The notes under the pieces are model-generated. The model did no database searches. It was not told the origin of the DNA and was given only the letters and a program-made list of their open reading frames with translations. Positions 27,361-37,965 of a DNA stretch of 64,000 bases are shown piece by piece. A program made the position numbers and the translations under genes. Within the stretch, counting starts at the first letter, position 1; every line of letters starts with the position of its first letter. Source of the DNA: Dirofilaria immitis (Eukaryota > Nematoda > Chromadorea > Rhabditida > Onchocercidae); contig JAKNDB010000110.1 of assembly GCA_024305405.1 (NCBI GenBank), forward strand, positions 2,914,001 through 2,978,000. Direction: 5' to 3'.

Positions 27361-27669
27361 AAATAGAAGAAAATGCAACCGGAGAATCATCACACTTGCT
27401 GCCACCGCTATTACTACCGTCATCTTCATCATTACCTATGACAACATCAGCCAAACATATAAATATCAAAACGGAATCGATCGGACCTTCAAAGGCTTTT
27501 AATACGAGCAATGCAGGCACTGCGCATTTGCCTATCGATCAAGCATCACAACTAGTAGCACCAGCAGTGCAAGCCTCAGAAACGTTGGCATTGGATGTAC
27601 ATTCTTCAGAGAGCCCGTCGCAACTCTATGCATCATACTCTGCTGCTTCAACAACATTACAACAAACGC

Positions 27670-27709
<40 letters not shown>

Positions 27710-27720
27710 GTATTTATCAG
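27361..27720 (+). CDS. cla-1: cla-1-like exon with polyglutamine tract
   Basis: Acceptor ATTCATAG; donor TCAG|GTACAG; 360 nt entered with two bases and left in phase 1, and the frame is open throughout. It encodes a Pro/Leu/Ser-rich, Ala/Ser-rich segment ending in a run of about 15 Gln followed by YLS. Exit phase fits the exon at 27976. Confidence 0.75.
27669..27710 (+). repeat. (CAA)n trinucleotide repeat encoding polyQ
   Basis: About 14 consecutive CAA codons ending in CAG, within an open exon. Tracts of this kind are often length-polymorphic. Confidence 0.95.
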
Positions 27721-27975
27721 GTACAGATAGATGTCTTGTTGTTTAATAATACAATAGATGAGGTGGATTTTATTATTGCTACCCTACTTATGTCTTATTA
27801 TCTCATTATCGATTAATCTGAAAATTTTGGAAAAGTCTTACTTGTTGAAAATTTTTTTAAAAACATTTTTAGAATTAGTAAGAACCATAAGAATGAACAC
27901 TGTCTACTAAATGGTCCTGTTTTAACACCATTTTAAATTTACCTTCTCAATGAATATTCTAATTTATATGCGCAG

Positions 27976-28148
27976 AAAAAACGAAGCAGTGGAATACCAG
28001 AAAGGGACCACATATCGCAAAAAATATGTTTGGTTCGTTGTCTCGTTTGGCTGGTGATGCATTCAAAGGTGCAAAGCAAGCTACTGAGCAACTTGCTCAA
28101 GCTGCACAGCATGCTGCCTCTACTTCGGACTTGACAACAATTACTAAG
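27976..28148 (+). CDS. cla-1: cla-1-like exon: amphipathic Ala/Gln-rich helix
   Basis: Acceptor ATGCGCAG; donor ACTAAG|GTTGAC. It starts by completing the Glu codon from the polyQ exon and stays open. After a basic linker comes SLSRLAGDAFKGAKQATEQL, continuing as alanine/glutamine-rich helix. Small and polar residues with spaced hydrophobics resemble membrane-surface-binding helices, but no family is recognised. Confidence 0.7.
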
Positions 28149-28837
28149 GTTGACATTTTTGCGTGTGTTCTGAATCATAAATAGTTCGAATATACAAAGA
28201 AATTTGTAATAATAGATTTGAAACCAGTTAATGGCATAATATTTTAAACTTTAATTTAAAAAATAAAAAACTAATTTTAATCTCATTAAAACAACTGATG
28301 GGGTTGCTTATTTTAAATTTAAATTTATTTTTGAAATATTATTTCCGTTTTCTTGCACTATTTTTCAATTTTTCTGTGAAATGGGATTGAAACTTTTAGA
28401 ATTATTAAATCTAAACATTATGAATATAAAAATGAATAACCAAGCATCTCTCGTTTCAAGAAAAGATTGACCTTTCCAAATGCACAACATGCTTGAATTT
28501 CCTTGAACTAAAAATTTATCAAGGTATGTTAGTGCAAAATGCCCTAAAAGTATGTCAGTTTCTTTGCACCCTCTATGCCAGCTTCTATACATCAATTTTC
28601 TTTTTAATGAGAAGATATGCGTCATTGTTATTAAACTTTCTTTAATTTAAAGGTTGAACTAAACGCTTGTCAAGCAAGGACTTTTTAATATACTTAATAT
28701 TTTATTCAAGATGTGAGATATAAGTGGAGTTAATTTCTAGTCTTATCCATCAATTTAGTGATTGGATATATTATTTTTGTCATTTTCTTTAATTTGTTTA
28801 ATTATGAATGAAGAGTTTATGAATGCTTAATTTATAG
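28149..28837 (+). other. Intron of the cla-1-like gene
   Basis: AT-rich, no open frame of note on either strand; ends in the acceptor ATTTATAG. Confidence 0.5.
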
Positions 28838-29076
28838 TCAAAACTTCCACTGAAGATTTCCTCTTCGCATCCTATATCTCCAAGTTCGTCCTTGCTTGAA
28901 AATGAATTGTTATCTGGTTTGGACGACTTATCAGAAGAAGAACGTCAGAAAATCATGGCTGTAATGGCAAACGCTGAATTAGACACGGCATCAACTAGTA
29001 TATCGGGATCGCTAGCTCCGGCGAAATTATCCATTTCGCATACATTGGATTCATTTTTCAAAAATGAGAATCAAAG
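28838..29076 (+). CDS. cla-1: cla-1-like exon: strong Rab-helix-like motif
   Basis: Acceptor TTTATAG; donor CAAAG|GTTATT; 239 nt, uninterrupted. It contains LDDLSEEERQKIMAVMANAE (about 28918-28977), the copy closest to the canonical first helix of the RIM/rabphilin Rab-binding domain. A Ser/Pro-rich linker precedes it. The exit phase (AG) joins to A of the next exon. Confidence 0.8.
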
Positions 29077-29228
29077 GTTATTGAAATTTCTTTCACTCTA
29101 ATATCTCTGAAAGCTTCCATTTCCAATTACGATCGAAATTTTTGTAATTGTGGTTATTGATTTGTAAGTTAGAAATCATGCAAATTTTTCACTGAACTAA
29201 TCGCACTGTCACAGTTTAATATTTGCAG

Positions 29229-29494
29229 AGACCCCATAAGTAGTTTAGTTGAACAATCGCATGCAGATTCTGCTTTAATTAGTGAAGTAGAATCGAAATC
29301 ATCTGCTACGATGCCTCCTTTTTCTGTATCCACAAACACTGTGGGTGAAGTCGATTTGTCGTGTTTGTCGCAAGCTGAACGAAACCAAATTATCAGCGTG
29401 ATGAAAGCTGCCGAATCCGAGGAATCAAATATTATTCCACCTGTATCATCACTTGTTCCAGTATCGACGGTATTATCAATTACGCCTGCTAATG
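29229..29494 (+). CDS. cla-1: cla-1-like exon: Rab-helix-like motif
   Basis: Acceptor ATTTGCAG; donor AATG|GTTTGT. Open throughout. It contains LSQAERNQIISVMKAAESEE (about 29369-29428), in register with the motif of the previous exon, so the two exons look like duplicates of one motif-plus-linker module. Confidence 0.8.
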
Positions 29495-29668
29495 GTTTGT
29501 GCATTAATCAAGTGATCTTCTATCTTCATATAAATTATTTCAATTTCGCCTTGTATTATGATTTAAAAAAAAAAACATTCCAGATATTAATTGAATAATA
29601 ATAATTTTTAAATTAATGCATGTCTTGGCAAAATTTTTCAATTAGTTTATTTTTAAATATTTTTATAG

Positions 29669-29800
29669 ATGAATTCCACGATAGTTTAGCAGGATTCTCA
29701 GCATCTGAAAGATGCCAAATCTTAACCGTGATAAAAACTACGCAAGAAGAGCAGTTCGAAACTACTAATGCAATCCCATCTCTTCCTGTTTCTGAGAATA
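29669..29800 (+). CDS. cla-1: cla-1-like exon: Rab-helix-like motif
   Basis: Acceptor TTTTATAG; donor AATA|GTAATA; 132 nt, open. It contains FSASERCQILTVIKTTQEE, the third consecutive exon with this motif. Phases fit exons on both sides. Confidence 0.75.
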
Positions 29801-29964
29801 GTAATATTTTTTCGTGAATTCTTGAAACAATAAAATTCTGCGTATCAGAACTAGACAAACTCAATTAAATAAAGTATGGGAATAAGATTTGAATAAAACA
29901 TTAGTAATCGACTTGCATTCAATGCATTAAACGGTATTTATATATATATATATATATGTTTTAG

Positions 29965-30416
29965 GCACATCTAGAGATTACGTTGAAGAAAATGAATGGC
30001 ATAAGGATAAAAATTCTGGATATACTGATGATATGTGTACAAAGAATGTTCAAAAAAATGTCCAAGGAATGGAGAAACATGAAGTTTTAACGGATTTTAC
30101 GGAATCTTCTGCTACATCCTCCACTGATGTTGCATTGCCGCAAGTGGATAGTGATTATACAATAACTGAAGACAGCAGCTGTGATCCCGGTGTCAGATAT
30201 CCAAGTATAATATCGAGTGTTGCCACTGGAACTGATGTCCAGGGAGCAGATACTCCATCAGCACCCGGAAGTAGTGATTATGGCAGTGCCGATTTTGATT
30301 ATACTTACGGAGATGATCGTAGGTTTATATTTGACGGTGCTAGTCAAATGGAAGATTCTTCAAAAGAAAATCAGGATGCAGACAGTGGTATTGGAACTCT
30401 CGACTGGTCTGATCAG
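29965..30416 (+). CDS. cla-1: cla-1-like exon: acidic Ser/Tyr-rich linker
   Basis: Acceptor GTTTTAG directly follows a (TA)n run at 29937-29957; donor GATCAG|GTCAAA. 452 nt, uninterrupted, acidic, rich in Ser, Thr, Asp and Tyr (FDYTYGDDRRFIFDGA), ending SGIGTLDWSDQ. No domain recognised. Confidence 0.8.
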
Positions 30417-30600
30417 GTCAAAAATTTGTTTTATTTTTATATTGTTATAAAAACCGATTCATCATTTCCACTATCTGCAAATTAACTTATAATTTATAGT
30501 GCAAAAAGAGCATTAGCAACATTTTTACTAAATCATATTGATTTTTTTATGCTTCATTAGTAAAGTTTAGTTAATTTCTTTTAGCATGAAACAATTTTAG

Positions 30601-30759
30601 GGACATTATGAATGGACTGAACGAAAGCCTCGAATGTGGACGACAGTTTTCAGCGAGGAAGAAGAAAAAGTGACACAGACATAGAAAAGTATGGAAAGAG
30701 CGGAGAAGATTATATGAAAGTAGCTGATTCACATCATCAGATTGTCGCAGTCACTGATG
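30601..30759 (+). CDS. cla-1: cla-1-like exon (WTERKPRMW motif)
   Basis: Acceptor CAATTTTAG; donor GATG|GTCCGT. It starts GHYEWTERKPRMWTTVFSEE. The frame breaks in the run GAAGAAGAAAAAGTG near 30670; one more A restores an open frame to the donor with a phase that fits the next exon. Confidence 0.7.
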
Positions 30760-30901
30760 GTCCGTCTTTGCTTTTCACTAATTTATAAATAGGAAGAAAA
30801 TTTTTTAGTGCCTAAAAGGCTTTTCTCAAATAGATTGTAGTTCTCACATTTTGAAAATATAATGATTAGAGATGATTGAATTGTATGGAAACGTTTTTCA
30901 G

Positions 30902-31002
30902 ATTCTGAGAACATTATTAAAGAATCAGATAATACTGCTGAAAACAATCTATGCGAAGTAAATACGGCTCAAGATAGTAATGAACGATTTTTCATCAGTA
31001 CT
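30902..31002 (+). CDS. cla-1: cla-1-like small exon
   Basis: Acceptor TTTTTCAG; donor ACT|GTAAGT (strong). 101 nt, open, acidic/Asn-rich. Completes the Asp codon started in the preceding exon. Confidence 0.7.
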
Positions 31003-31144
31003 GTAAGTCCCCTTGGTTTTATTTGCCTTTTATTTTTTCTGACATTTTATGGTATCCACATCTATAGTAACACTGAAGCGATTAAAATTTGGACTTGCTA
31101 TTAACAGAATTTTTATAGAAAGATTCATAGGTTGAAAATTCTAG

Positions 31145-31224
31145 GACACTTCTCCGAAAAAGGCTTTAGAATCGCAAACCTTCTCTACTCAACATGAAAT
31201 AATGAAAACTACGCATGTTATGCG
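31145..31224 (+). CDS. cla-1: cla-1-like small exon
   Basis: Acceptor AAAATTCTAG; donor ATGCG|GTTCGT; 80 nt, open, encoding DTSPKKALESQTFSTQHEIM and more. The phase-2 exit fits the next exon. Confidence 0.65.
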
Positions 31225-31323
31225 GTTCGTTATTTATCTCTAATTTTTATTTAATAAGATTTACCGTATTTCAATCATTTTATCACTTTCTCTTTGTTGG
31301 TTTTTATTGTTTTTCTTGTTCAG

Positions 31324-31432
31324 GACTCCACCAGCAATAACTGTGACTGATCACGACGACGGAATCCGTGCTGATGACGATTCTGATGTTGAAACAAGTC
31401 CTTCTTCTGATGAAGATGACTATCCTGATCAG
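31324..31432 (+). CDS. cla-1: cla-1-like small acidic exon
   Basis: Acceptor CTTGTTCAG; donor GATCAG|GTCCAA; 109 nt. Very acidic (TDHDDGIRADDDSDVETSPS), ending DEDDYPDQ. The donor context repeats that of the exon ending 30416. Confidence 0.7.
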
Positions 31433-31503
31433 GTCCAAATTTTTGTTTGGACTTTCAGATTATAGTTGCATCATTTTCTTTGAAGATAAAATCATAATTC
31501 TAG

Positions 31504-31604
31504 ATAATCGAAGTGCCCTCTGCACCATCAATATCTTACGACGAAGTGGAAAAGAACAAGAGCAACAAGAAGCATTCGGAAAAGCGGTTCTACAACAAAT
31601 ACAG
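31504..31604 (+). CDS. cla-1: cla-1-like exon, Gln/Glu-rich helix
   Basis: Acceptor AATTCTAG; donor ATACAG|GTCAAA. It begins IIEVPSAPSISYDEVEK; with one extra A near 31552 it continues as EQEQQEAFGKAVLQQIQ, which then joins in phase 0 to AFGEAANDEFDVQWVHDNLI in the next exon. As written, the frame gives a different basic peptide with an unmatched exit phase. Confidence 0.65.
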
Positions 31605-31694
31605 GTCAAAAAATTCTCTTAATTAGGCATTAGTTAATCCTACATTACCAATTTCAAGATCTTACTCCGATAATGAGCTTTAACTTATTTTCAG

Positions 31695-31808
31695 GCTTTT
31701 GGTGAAGCAGCAAATGATGAATTTGACGTACAGTGGGTTCATGATAACTTAATTAGAAATGAAGCTATAAGTAATATCTTTGCCCACGATGAAAGTACGA
31801 CACCAGCG
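31695..31808 (+). CDS. cla-1: cla-1-like exon (FDVQWVHDNL)
   Basis: Acceptor ATTTTCAG; donor CCAGCG|GTAAAA; 114 nt, phase 0 in and out, uninterrupted. AFGEAANDEFDVQWVHDNLI continues the helix of the previous exon. No named domain. Confidence 0.7.
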
Positions 31809-31897
31809 GTAAAATTTCATCTAATATGGGCTGTATCTTTCATACATTTGTCATTTTGATATTCATGAGCATGATGCTGATAGCGAATTGATATCAG

Positions 31898-32040
31898 GTA
31901 GCTTACGATGCGGTCCTACTATCAGTCGAAACTGAGCATGCTGACTCAGTATCAAGCTTGAATAAGATCAATTCCGAGGGAAAAACCCATTTCTGGATAT
32001 CGATGATAATGATAATACACTAAAAATTGTGGAGGAGGAT
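31898..32040 (+). CDS. cla-1: cla-1-like exon (acidic)
   Basis: Acceptor ATATCAG; donor GAGGAT|GTGAGT. The frame breaks in GGGAAAAACCC near 31983; one extra A gives NPFLDIDDNDNTLKIVEED up to the donor. Phase 0 entry. Confidence 0.65.
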
Positions 32041-32235
32041 GTGAGTGAACAGAGTCTTTTGTTCTTGAAGGCTTGTAATTCTTCAGATTATGCTTTCTAA
32101 ATCTTTTTAAATTGAACGAAAATTGATTGCTATTGCTTCATTAATTTTTATTCTTATTTCCGATGACTCATTCTTGAAGAAATTCTGTTTAAGTGGTATT
32201 GGTGATGATTAGTTTATGAAAAAAATTGGTTATAG

Positions 32236-32386
32236 TCATTGGAACCCGAAGATGTAGATTACACAGCTGCAGCTAACTACTACAACAGCCCATCATTCTT
32301 AACTCATAGGCCTGGTTCGGTTTATACAATTCCAGAGGATAAAGAACAAGACGATGGGCAAGTCAATACAGATTCAAAGTTCTACG
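32236..32386 (+). CDS. cla-1: cla-1-like exon
   Basis: Acceptor GGTTATAG; donor TACG|GTAAGC (strong). 151 nt, open. Contains SLEPEDVDYTAAANYYNSPS and an acidic end. Exit phase 1 fits the exon at 32573. Confidence 0.7.
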
Positions 32387-32572
32387 GTAAGCTGTGTCGT
32401 GAAATTACATAAAATCAAATTAAAACCCGAACATCTTTTCCTGATTTTTCGATATTCATTACATAAAAGTGGGATTTTAATTCTTCATCAATGAGTTATC
32501 AATGAAGAATATTCTTTGATAATGCCATAAATATTTAAATTAAATTAAAAGAGTTGACTGTATGGAATTTAG

Positions 32573-32671
32573 CGAAGGAAGTGGCTCGCAGGGTACGCAC
32601 AGAATCACCAATTTTAAAAGAAAATTCCAAACCCACTGCGCTTAGTGATGCAATTGCAACAACTTCGTTAA
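32573..32671 (+). CDS. cla-1: cla-1-like exon
   Basis: Acceptor GAATTTAG; donor TTAA|GTATGG; 99 nt, open, basic then Ala/Thr/Ser-rich. Phases agree on both sides. Confidence 0.6.
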
Positions 32672-32856
32672 GTATGGTCCTAACGTTGAATTCTACACAA
32701 AAAGGTTGAAATTTCATAGTGCGACATAGTAGATATCACATCAATCCTGTTTTAATCTTTTTCATTCTTTTTTATTTTATTCTGATCATTTCGTTAATTC
32801 ATAGCTAATTTATTAAGAAAATTATAGAAAGCTACAGCAAAATTAAGTAATTCCAG

Positions 32857-33050
32857 GCCGAGATGTGACGACAACCGTCTATAGTAGTGATTACTATAAT
32901 CAGTTACAAAAGCGCCAGGAGGAAACTTTGAAACAAACGTTGTTTCATGGTGCAGAAGCGGATGAAGCTCCTGTAGTTGAAGCAAATGTGAAGAAGAGTT
33001 TTGAAGCTTCAGCGCAGTTGGAACATATCACTACATCTTCCCTGCAGAAA
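32857..33050 (+). CDS. cla-1: cla-1-like exon, charged helix
   Basis: Acceptor TAATTCCAG; donor CAGAAA|GTCAGT; 194 nt, open. Includes YYNQLQKRQEETLKQTLFHG and a following Glu/Ala-rich stretch; probable helix. Confidence 0.7.
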
Positions 33051-33086
33051 GTCAGTCAATTTTTGATTATTAATGAAAACATTTAG

Positions 33087-33145
33087 AAAGACCAGGCAGA
33101 GCGTACATTTATCTCTGATAGTCTCTCGGAATCTTTTGAAAGGAA
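33087..33145 (+). CDS. cla-1: cla-1-like small exon
   Basis: Acceptor ACATTTAG; donor AGGAA|GTAATA; 59 nt encoding KDQAERTFISDSLSESFER. As written the exit phase does not match the next exon; one missing A in AGGAAG would explain it. Confidence 0.55.
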
Positions 33146-33483
33146 GTAATATTAAACTTGTTTGCTAATTACTTGATATTCCTAAAAACTATGGAAACAA
33201 ATGCCTGATGTTGGCTTATTACTGGTTTTTTTAAAGGCGAATGAAATAGTAAATTAATCTGGGTTCAATTGATGATGGAAAAATTTAACAAAGATAAAAT
33301 CATAAAAAATATTCTATTTGCATACCTAAATATTCGCTGATTCAGTTTCATGATTGAAATGAAGTTAATATCATCTTTGGACTCAAGTTTTATATAATAG
33401 AATATTAAATAACCTGCTGAGGGATGTATTGAGCTAAATTAAAATCAAAATTTTTATCATATAAATAATACAATCTGATGCAG

Positions 33484-33643
33484 GAGCCTACATTATCTTT
33501 ATCCTCCGGTGATGTCTCATCATGCGACAATGCTATGGTCTTTGATGTCTCCTCGCATTCGCAGCATATGTCATTAATCGATTTCGATAGCATAAAAAGT
33601 GAACGGACCAATGAAATGGAAATATCCACAAATTCACCTTCCA
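33484..33643 (+). CDS. cla-1: cla-1-like exon, Ser-rich
   Basis: Acceptor TGATGCAG; donor TCCA|GTACTA; 160 nt, open in phase 0. It encodes EPTLSLSSGDVSSCDNAMVF and a Ser/Asp/His-rich remainder. Exit phase 1 fits 33878. Confidence 0.65.
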
Positions 33644-33877
33644 GTACTATGCTATTTTATATCAAATTTTTCTCACAATTCTCTTTTCTTTCTATTAACA
33701 AATGTTATTCATTGCCTGCGTTTGTTATTTTTGTATGATATAGTTCCACTCTTCAGAAAATGGATTAAAATTAAGTCAATCAAAAAATATGATTAAATTT
33801 AAGTTATCTTCTGCAATCTTAATGTTTTCTATTTCCTATGATTTCTGATGCATTATGCTAATATAATCTTATTTTAG

Positions 33878-34103
33878 AAAATGATTCTGAAACTGATATA
33901 TCGAAGATAGGTGCAACAATAATCCAACATCCAAAAAGCGAAGCATTATCAAATATCGCAGGTTTTCATCAGAAACTGGGACAGTCATTCAATTCACCTT
34001 CCAAAGCAAAATCTGCATTATTATCAGAAACGCTAGGAAGTGGACTGGATTCGAATGCTGCAACTGTATCACCCAGATTTGACACCGACCCAACAGCCAC
34101 AAG
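33878..34103 (+). CDS. cla-1: cla-1-like exon
   Basis: Acceptor TATTTTAG; donor ACAAG|GTCGCT; 226 nt, uninterrupted Ser/Ala-rich sequence with no recognised domain. The exit AG plus the next G gives Arg. Confidence 0.7.
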
Positions 34104-34314
34104 GTCGCTAACATTTAATTTGTATATTTAAGTTGTTGATTTATTTAGGTGTTGTCTAAAAGCATTCGTGTTGAATGCTTTAACTTGTTTTTCATAAAAG
34201 ATGAAATTTAACAATAATATTTCTTTGTCGTATTTTTGATTTTAGCCTATTGATTAGCTTTCAGCTTTTGGTGCATCTCTTTGCTGCAACAAATAAGAAA
34301 TTGTAAGTTTTTAG

Positions 34315-34444
34315 GTTAAAGCGATCACCGGCCATGATGTTGATGGGTGGCCAACAACATCACAGTCCTAGTACATCCGCAACTTCCGAAATGTTGACCA
34401 CTGGTTATGTGCCAACGTTGTTCTCACAGGCCATTCCAAAAGAG
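34315..34444 (+). CDS. cla-1: cla-1-like exon
   Basis: Acceptor GTTTTTAG; donor AAAGAG|GTTTTA; 130 nt, open, with SPAMMLMGGQQHHSPSTSAT. Leaves in phase 0, matching the large exon at 37966. Confidence 0.7.
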
Positions 34445-37400
34445 GTTTTAAATTTTTTTTCATTTATTTTAGATGTTCATAAAGGAATTCCTGCCGTCAT
34501 CAGTTTAGTTTACCAAGTTCTATTACATTCTATTTTACCTCTAAATTTTAATATTTTTTGATTTCACTTTTTCAAAACTTTTCCAGGCATCGAAAAACCC
34601 ATTAATTGCTTTGAAATACTTGAAAACAATCAGCTCTGCATAATTTACCTCTTTTTGTACCAGGTTGAAAAAAAAACCTTATAATTCTCAAAATTTCAAT
34701 TTATTTTGAAATTCCCAAATTTATTATTGACCAACATTATTTTAGAAAAATCGATTAGTTAGAAAGAAGTCTAGAATAGTAAAAAGTAGAAAAAATGAAT
34801 AAAATAATTTGACAACAATTGTAATTTTGTAATATTAAGGTCCAAAATATTTACGGAATGATTGATTGTTTCCCGAATCAAATTATAGAACCAATTAATT
34901 TTAATCGTCGGTTCATTTATAGTGTAGTTCAAATAACTTTTTTTTTAAATTGAAAAAAGCGATGCATTTTGTGAAAAAAAAAAAGAGAAAAAAATGGCGT
35001 AGTAAAAGAATGTTAATTTTGATGTGTGTATTTCATTCATTTCCATTTGCTTGTCAAAACAGTCGCTCTCTGGAGATTTTAGCAAATTGTCTTTCTCATT
35101 GAATTTTTCACTTTTTTTTCCGAAAATGAAGAGAAATTTCTTTCTTTTACGCTATGAAATATTACTTTGTTGAAGGAAGTGATCCAATATATGTCAAAAA
35201 TATTTCATTTAGGATTGTAAATAAGAAAAGAAAAGATATCAGGCATATTTACAATAATTACTTAATTCCAATACATCAGTTTGCATAGTAATAAATAGTA
35301 ATGAAGTGAAATGATTTGCAAATATCTTTCTCGTAATTTTTTAATTTACAACAATATATCAGGGAAAGTTAAAAGAGCCCTTGATAGTAATATTAGTAAG
35401 CATTAGTAGTGATGTTTGTCATTCTGATATTGACTTTATGGAAATAATTTCATGTATAATGGAGATGCTTTCTTTTCAACTCTCAGGGAGACAGGCACGC
35501 ATAAATATCGTAGTATCCCTACGTTCGCTATAAAATGATACTGTGCATAGTTCACAATGGATAAATCAAAAAGAGTTTTTAGTGGTATTAGGTAATTTGA
35601 TAATCTAAAAACACTCTTGAAATATAGTTCTATAATTAAAGAGATCTGTTTATAACTTCAAGTTAATCAGCTATGATATTTGAAAAGATAAAATAGCTCT
35701 TATTTCATCCTCTTCCTGTTTCCTTCCTGAAATTGCTAAAAATATATGCGCATAAAGATCGATAATACTCGATTTTAAGATCGCAGAATAGTAAAGTGTT
35801 GAATCTTCTTAGACTAAAATGCATCCACTCTGCGTTTATTTAGGATGAGAATTGAAATCAACAAATGAAGACACATTGCCTTGAAATTACGATTTTATAT
35901 GAGCATTTCCTATTTTATGCCATAATTTGATGAATTACATTTTTCAATTTCATCCTTTCTGCTTTACAACTTTCAATACTTTTTATGCTATATTTATCTC
36001 TCTCTCTATAATATTACAGATATTCCATTCATGTTATGTGGGTGTGTCCTGATATATTTTGTGTATGTACGTCCGTGTGTATGTTTATGTATATGAAAAA
36101 AAAAGGCAACTAACTTAGTAGACGTTATAGAGGAAATGTTTAGAAAGGTTTGCTGTAGTTCTTTCGGGATTGGCCAGTGAGTATCGAAGCCAGGAGCATC
36201 AGAATAGTTGGATTTGTTGCTGTTGCTGGTGTTATTGCTTCAATATTAAACGGTGAAACGTAGTGCTTTTCAATTGTCCCTATTACACCGTATTTTCCTA
36301 TATAATTTTTCATTCTTCTAATCTCTTTCACTCTTTGATCATCATTCAGAAAATTCATAACACTGATTATTAATATCGATACTAAAGTACTATCAATATT
36401 TATCAACAATTCATGCTATTTAATACTGAGAATTTTTTTCGTTTCCATGGCTCTCTTTTCGCTGGATGTGCTTTTCTATACCGATTGGATTATTATTCCT
36501 ATTTTAAAGTGTCTCATCGAGATAAAATAATTTACGAAAAAATTATTGCCATAAAAATTTTACGATTTGATAAAATACTCCATTCACTGTCAACAGACGG
36601 ATGATACAACAGCAAATCGGTATTGATTAACAAATATTTCTTTAATAGTTATGATACGGATTCCTTGATATTTCGTGATATATATATTTATATACATATA
36701 TATATATAGCACTTGAGCATATGTATATATGTATATATATATATATATATATATGTTGGGTACGCGTTGATGAAATGAGCTTGCACTTCAATGATGTCTC
36801 CTGGGATTGATTTTCTTTTTTGACAAATAGAGCTTGCTTACTAGCAAAGCCTCAACTACGTAGTCCCTCGACCATATCCAATAATAACGGCAATCACAAA
36901 CTGCTTTTCTTGGAAATACTTTTCTTTTCTCTCATCGTTTTATGTCCAGGCAAACATTTTCTCAGCAATATGGTTCCGTAAAAAATTTGTACATTCGAGA
37001 ATATCCCAGGCATAATTAAGAAAATTCTCCGAAAGATGCTATTGGAACATTCGCATTTGTTCCATCCCAACTTTTGCATATCATTGAATGGTTCGTATGC
37101 AAATAAATCTATAATGCCGTTGCAGTTTTTTCCTATCTAATTGATATTATTGCGATTAAGAAATTAATTTGTTTTGAGCTAGTATGAATAATGCGAATGA
37201 ATCAACACGGACTAATGGATGGTGGTGGCATAGAAGTTTTGGAAATCTTTGATTTCAAGAAATGATTAGAATTGGTGAGTAGTAACATCGCAAACATATC
37301 GTCGGATGTTTCTATTCTCCATGCAATTCTTCTTAAATAAGGTTACATGTAACAAAATAATGACTGGATGAATAGTTTTTCCTTAGCTGCTTTTAAATTT

Positions 37401-37965
37401 TATGAAGTTTGTATAACGCATTTCAAAAATATTTGAAGATAAGTAAGATAATATTATGGAGTTACCCAATTCTCTTCATGCATATTTTCTATTACTTACG
37501 TAATTAAAAAGTTAATCTTCGAAATGTTTAGAAGGCGTGACAATCGAAACATCGCATTTTCGATACTTTTGTTTGTTGATTCAGAAGACAGAAATTAGCC
37601 ACCATTTATGCAAGACTGCACAACTTTACCCTTGATCCTTCGTTTTCGTAATGACCATGATCTGTAGTAAAGTCATTAATAACGATGACACTGCTAAACC
37701 ATGGGTGACTTTATGGATGCTGGGGAAAAATACAAATATTTCAGGAAGCTATGAATTACTTTGAATCACAGCTGTATAAAACCTATTGCAAATGTGCAAT
37801 TTTCTTTTTTTTTTCAAGTTATAATTATGTGGCACAAAGCACAGAGCAGATTTAAGTAATTCCTCGTCATTTTATGTAAAAATACCATAAACTATAACAA
37901 GTTATTATAGGAACTAAATATAGAATCTATTATAGATAATCCATAGATAATCGAGACGTTTACAG
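34445..37965 (+). other. Long intron of the cla-1-like gene (3.5 kb)
   Basis: AT-rich with GT-rich (about 36046-36085) and (TA)n/(GTATAT)n microsatellites (36677-36756). No exon could be placed by phase. Its length suits internal promoters for shorter isoforms or cis-regulatory elements, but no specific element is recognised. Confidence 0.5.
36677..36756. repeat. TA-rich microsatellites
   Basis: Two blocks of alternating TA/GTATAT separated by a short spacer (GCACTTGAGC), including about 12 uninterrupted TA dinucleotides in the second block. Confidence 0.9.

Noticed and set aside
36140..36604. Open frames on both strands inside the 3.5-kb intron
   Set aside because: Short, low-complexity AT-rich peptides without motifs, splice support or conservation signal.
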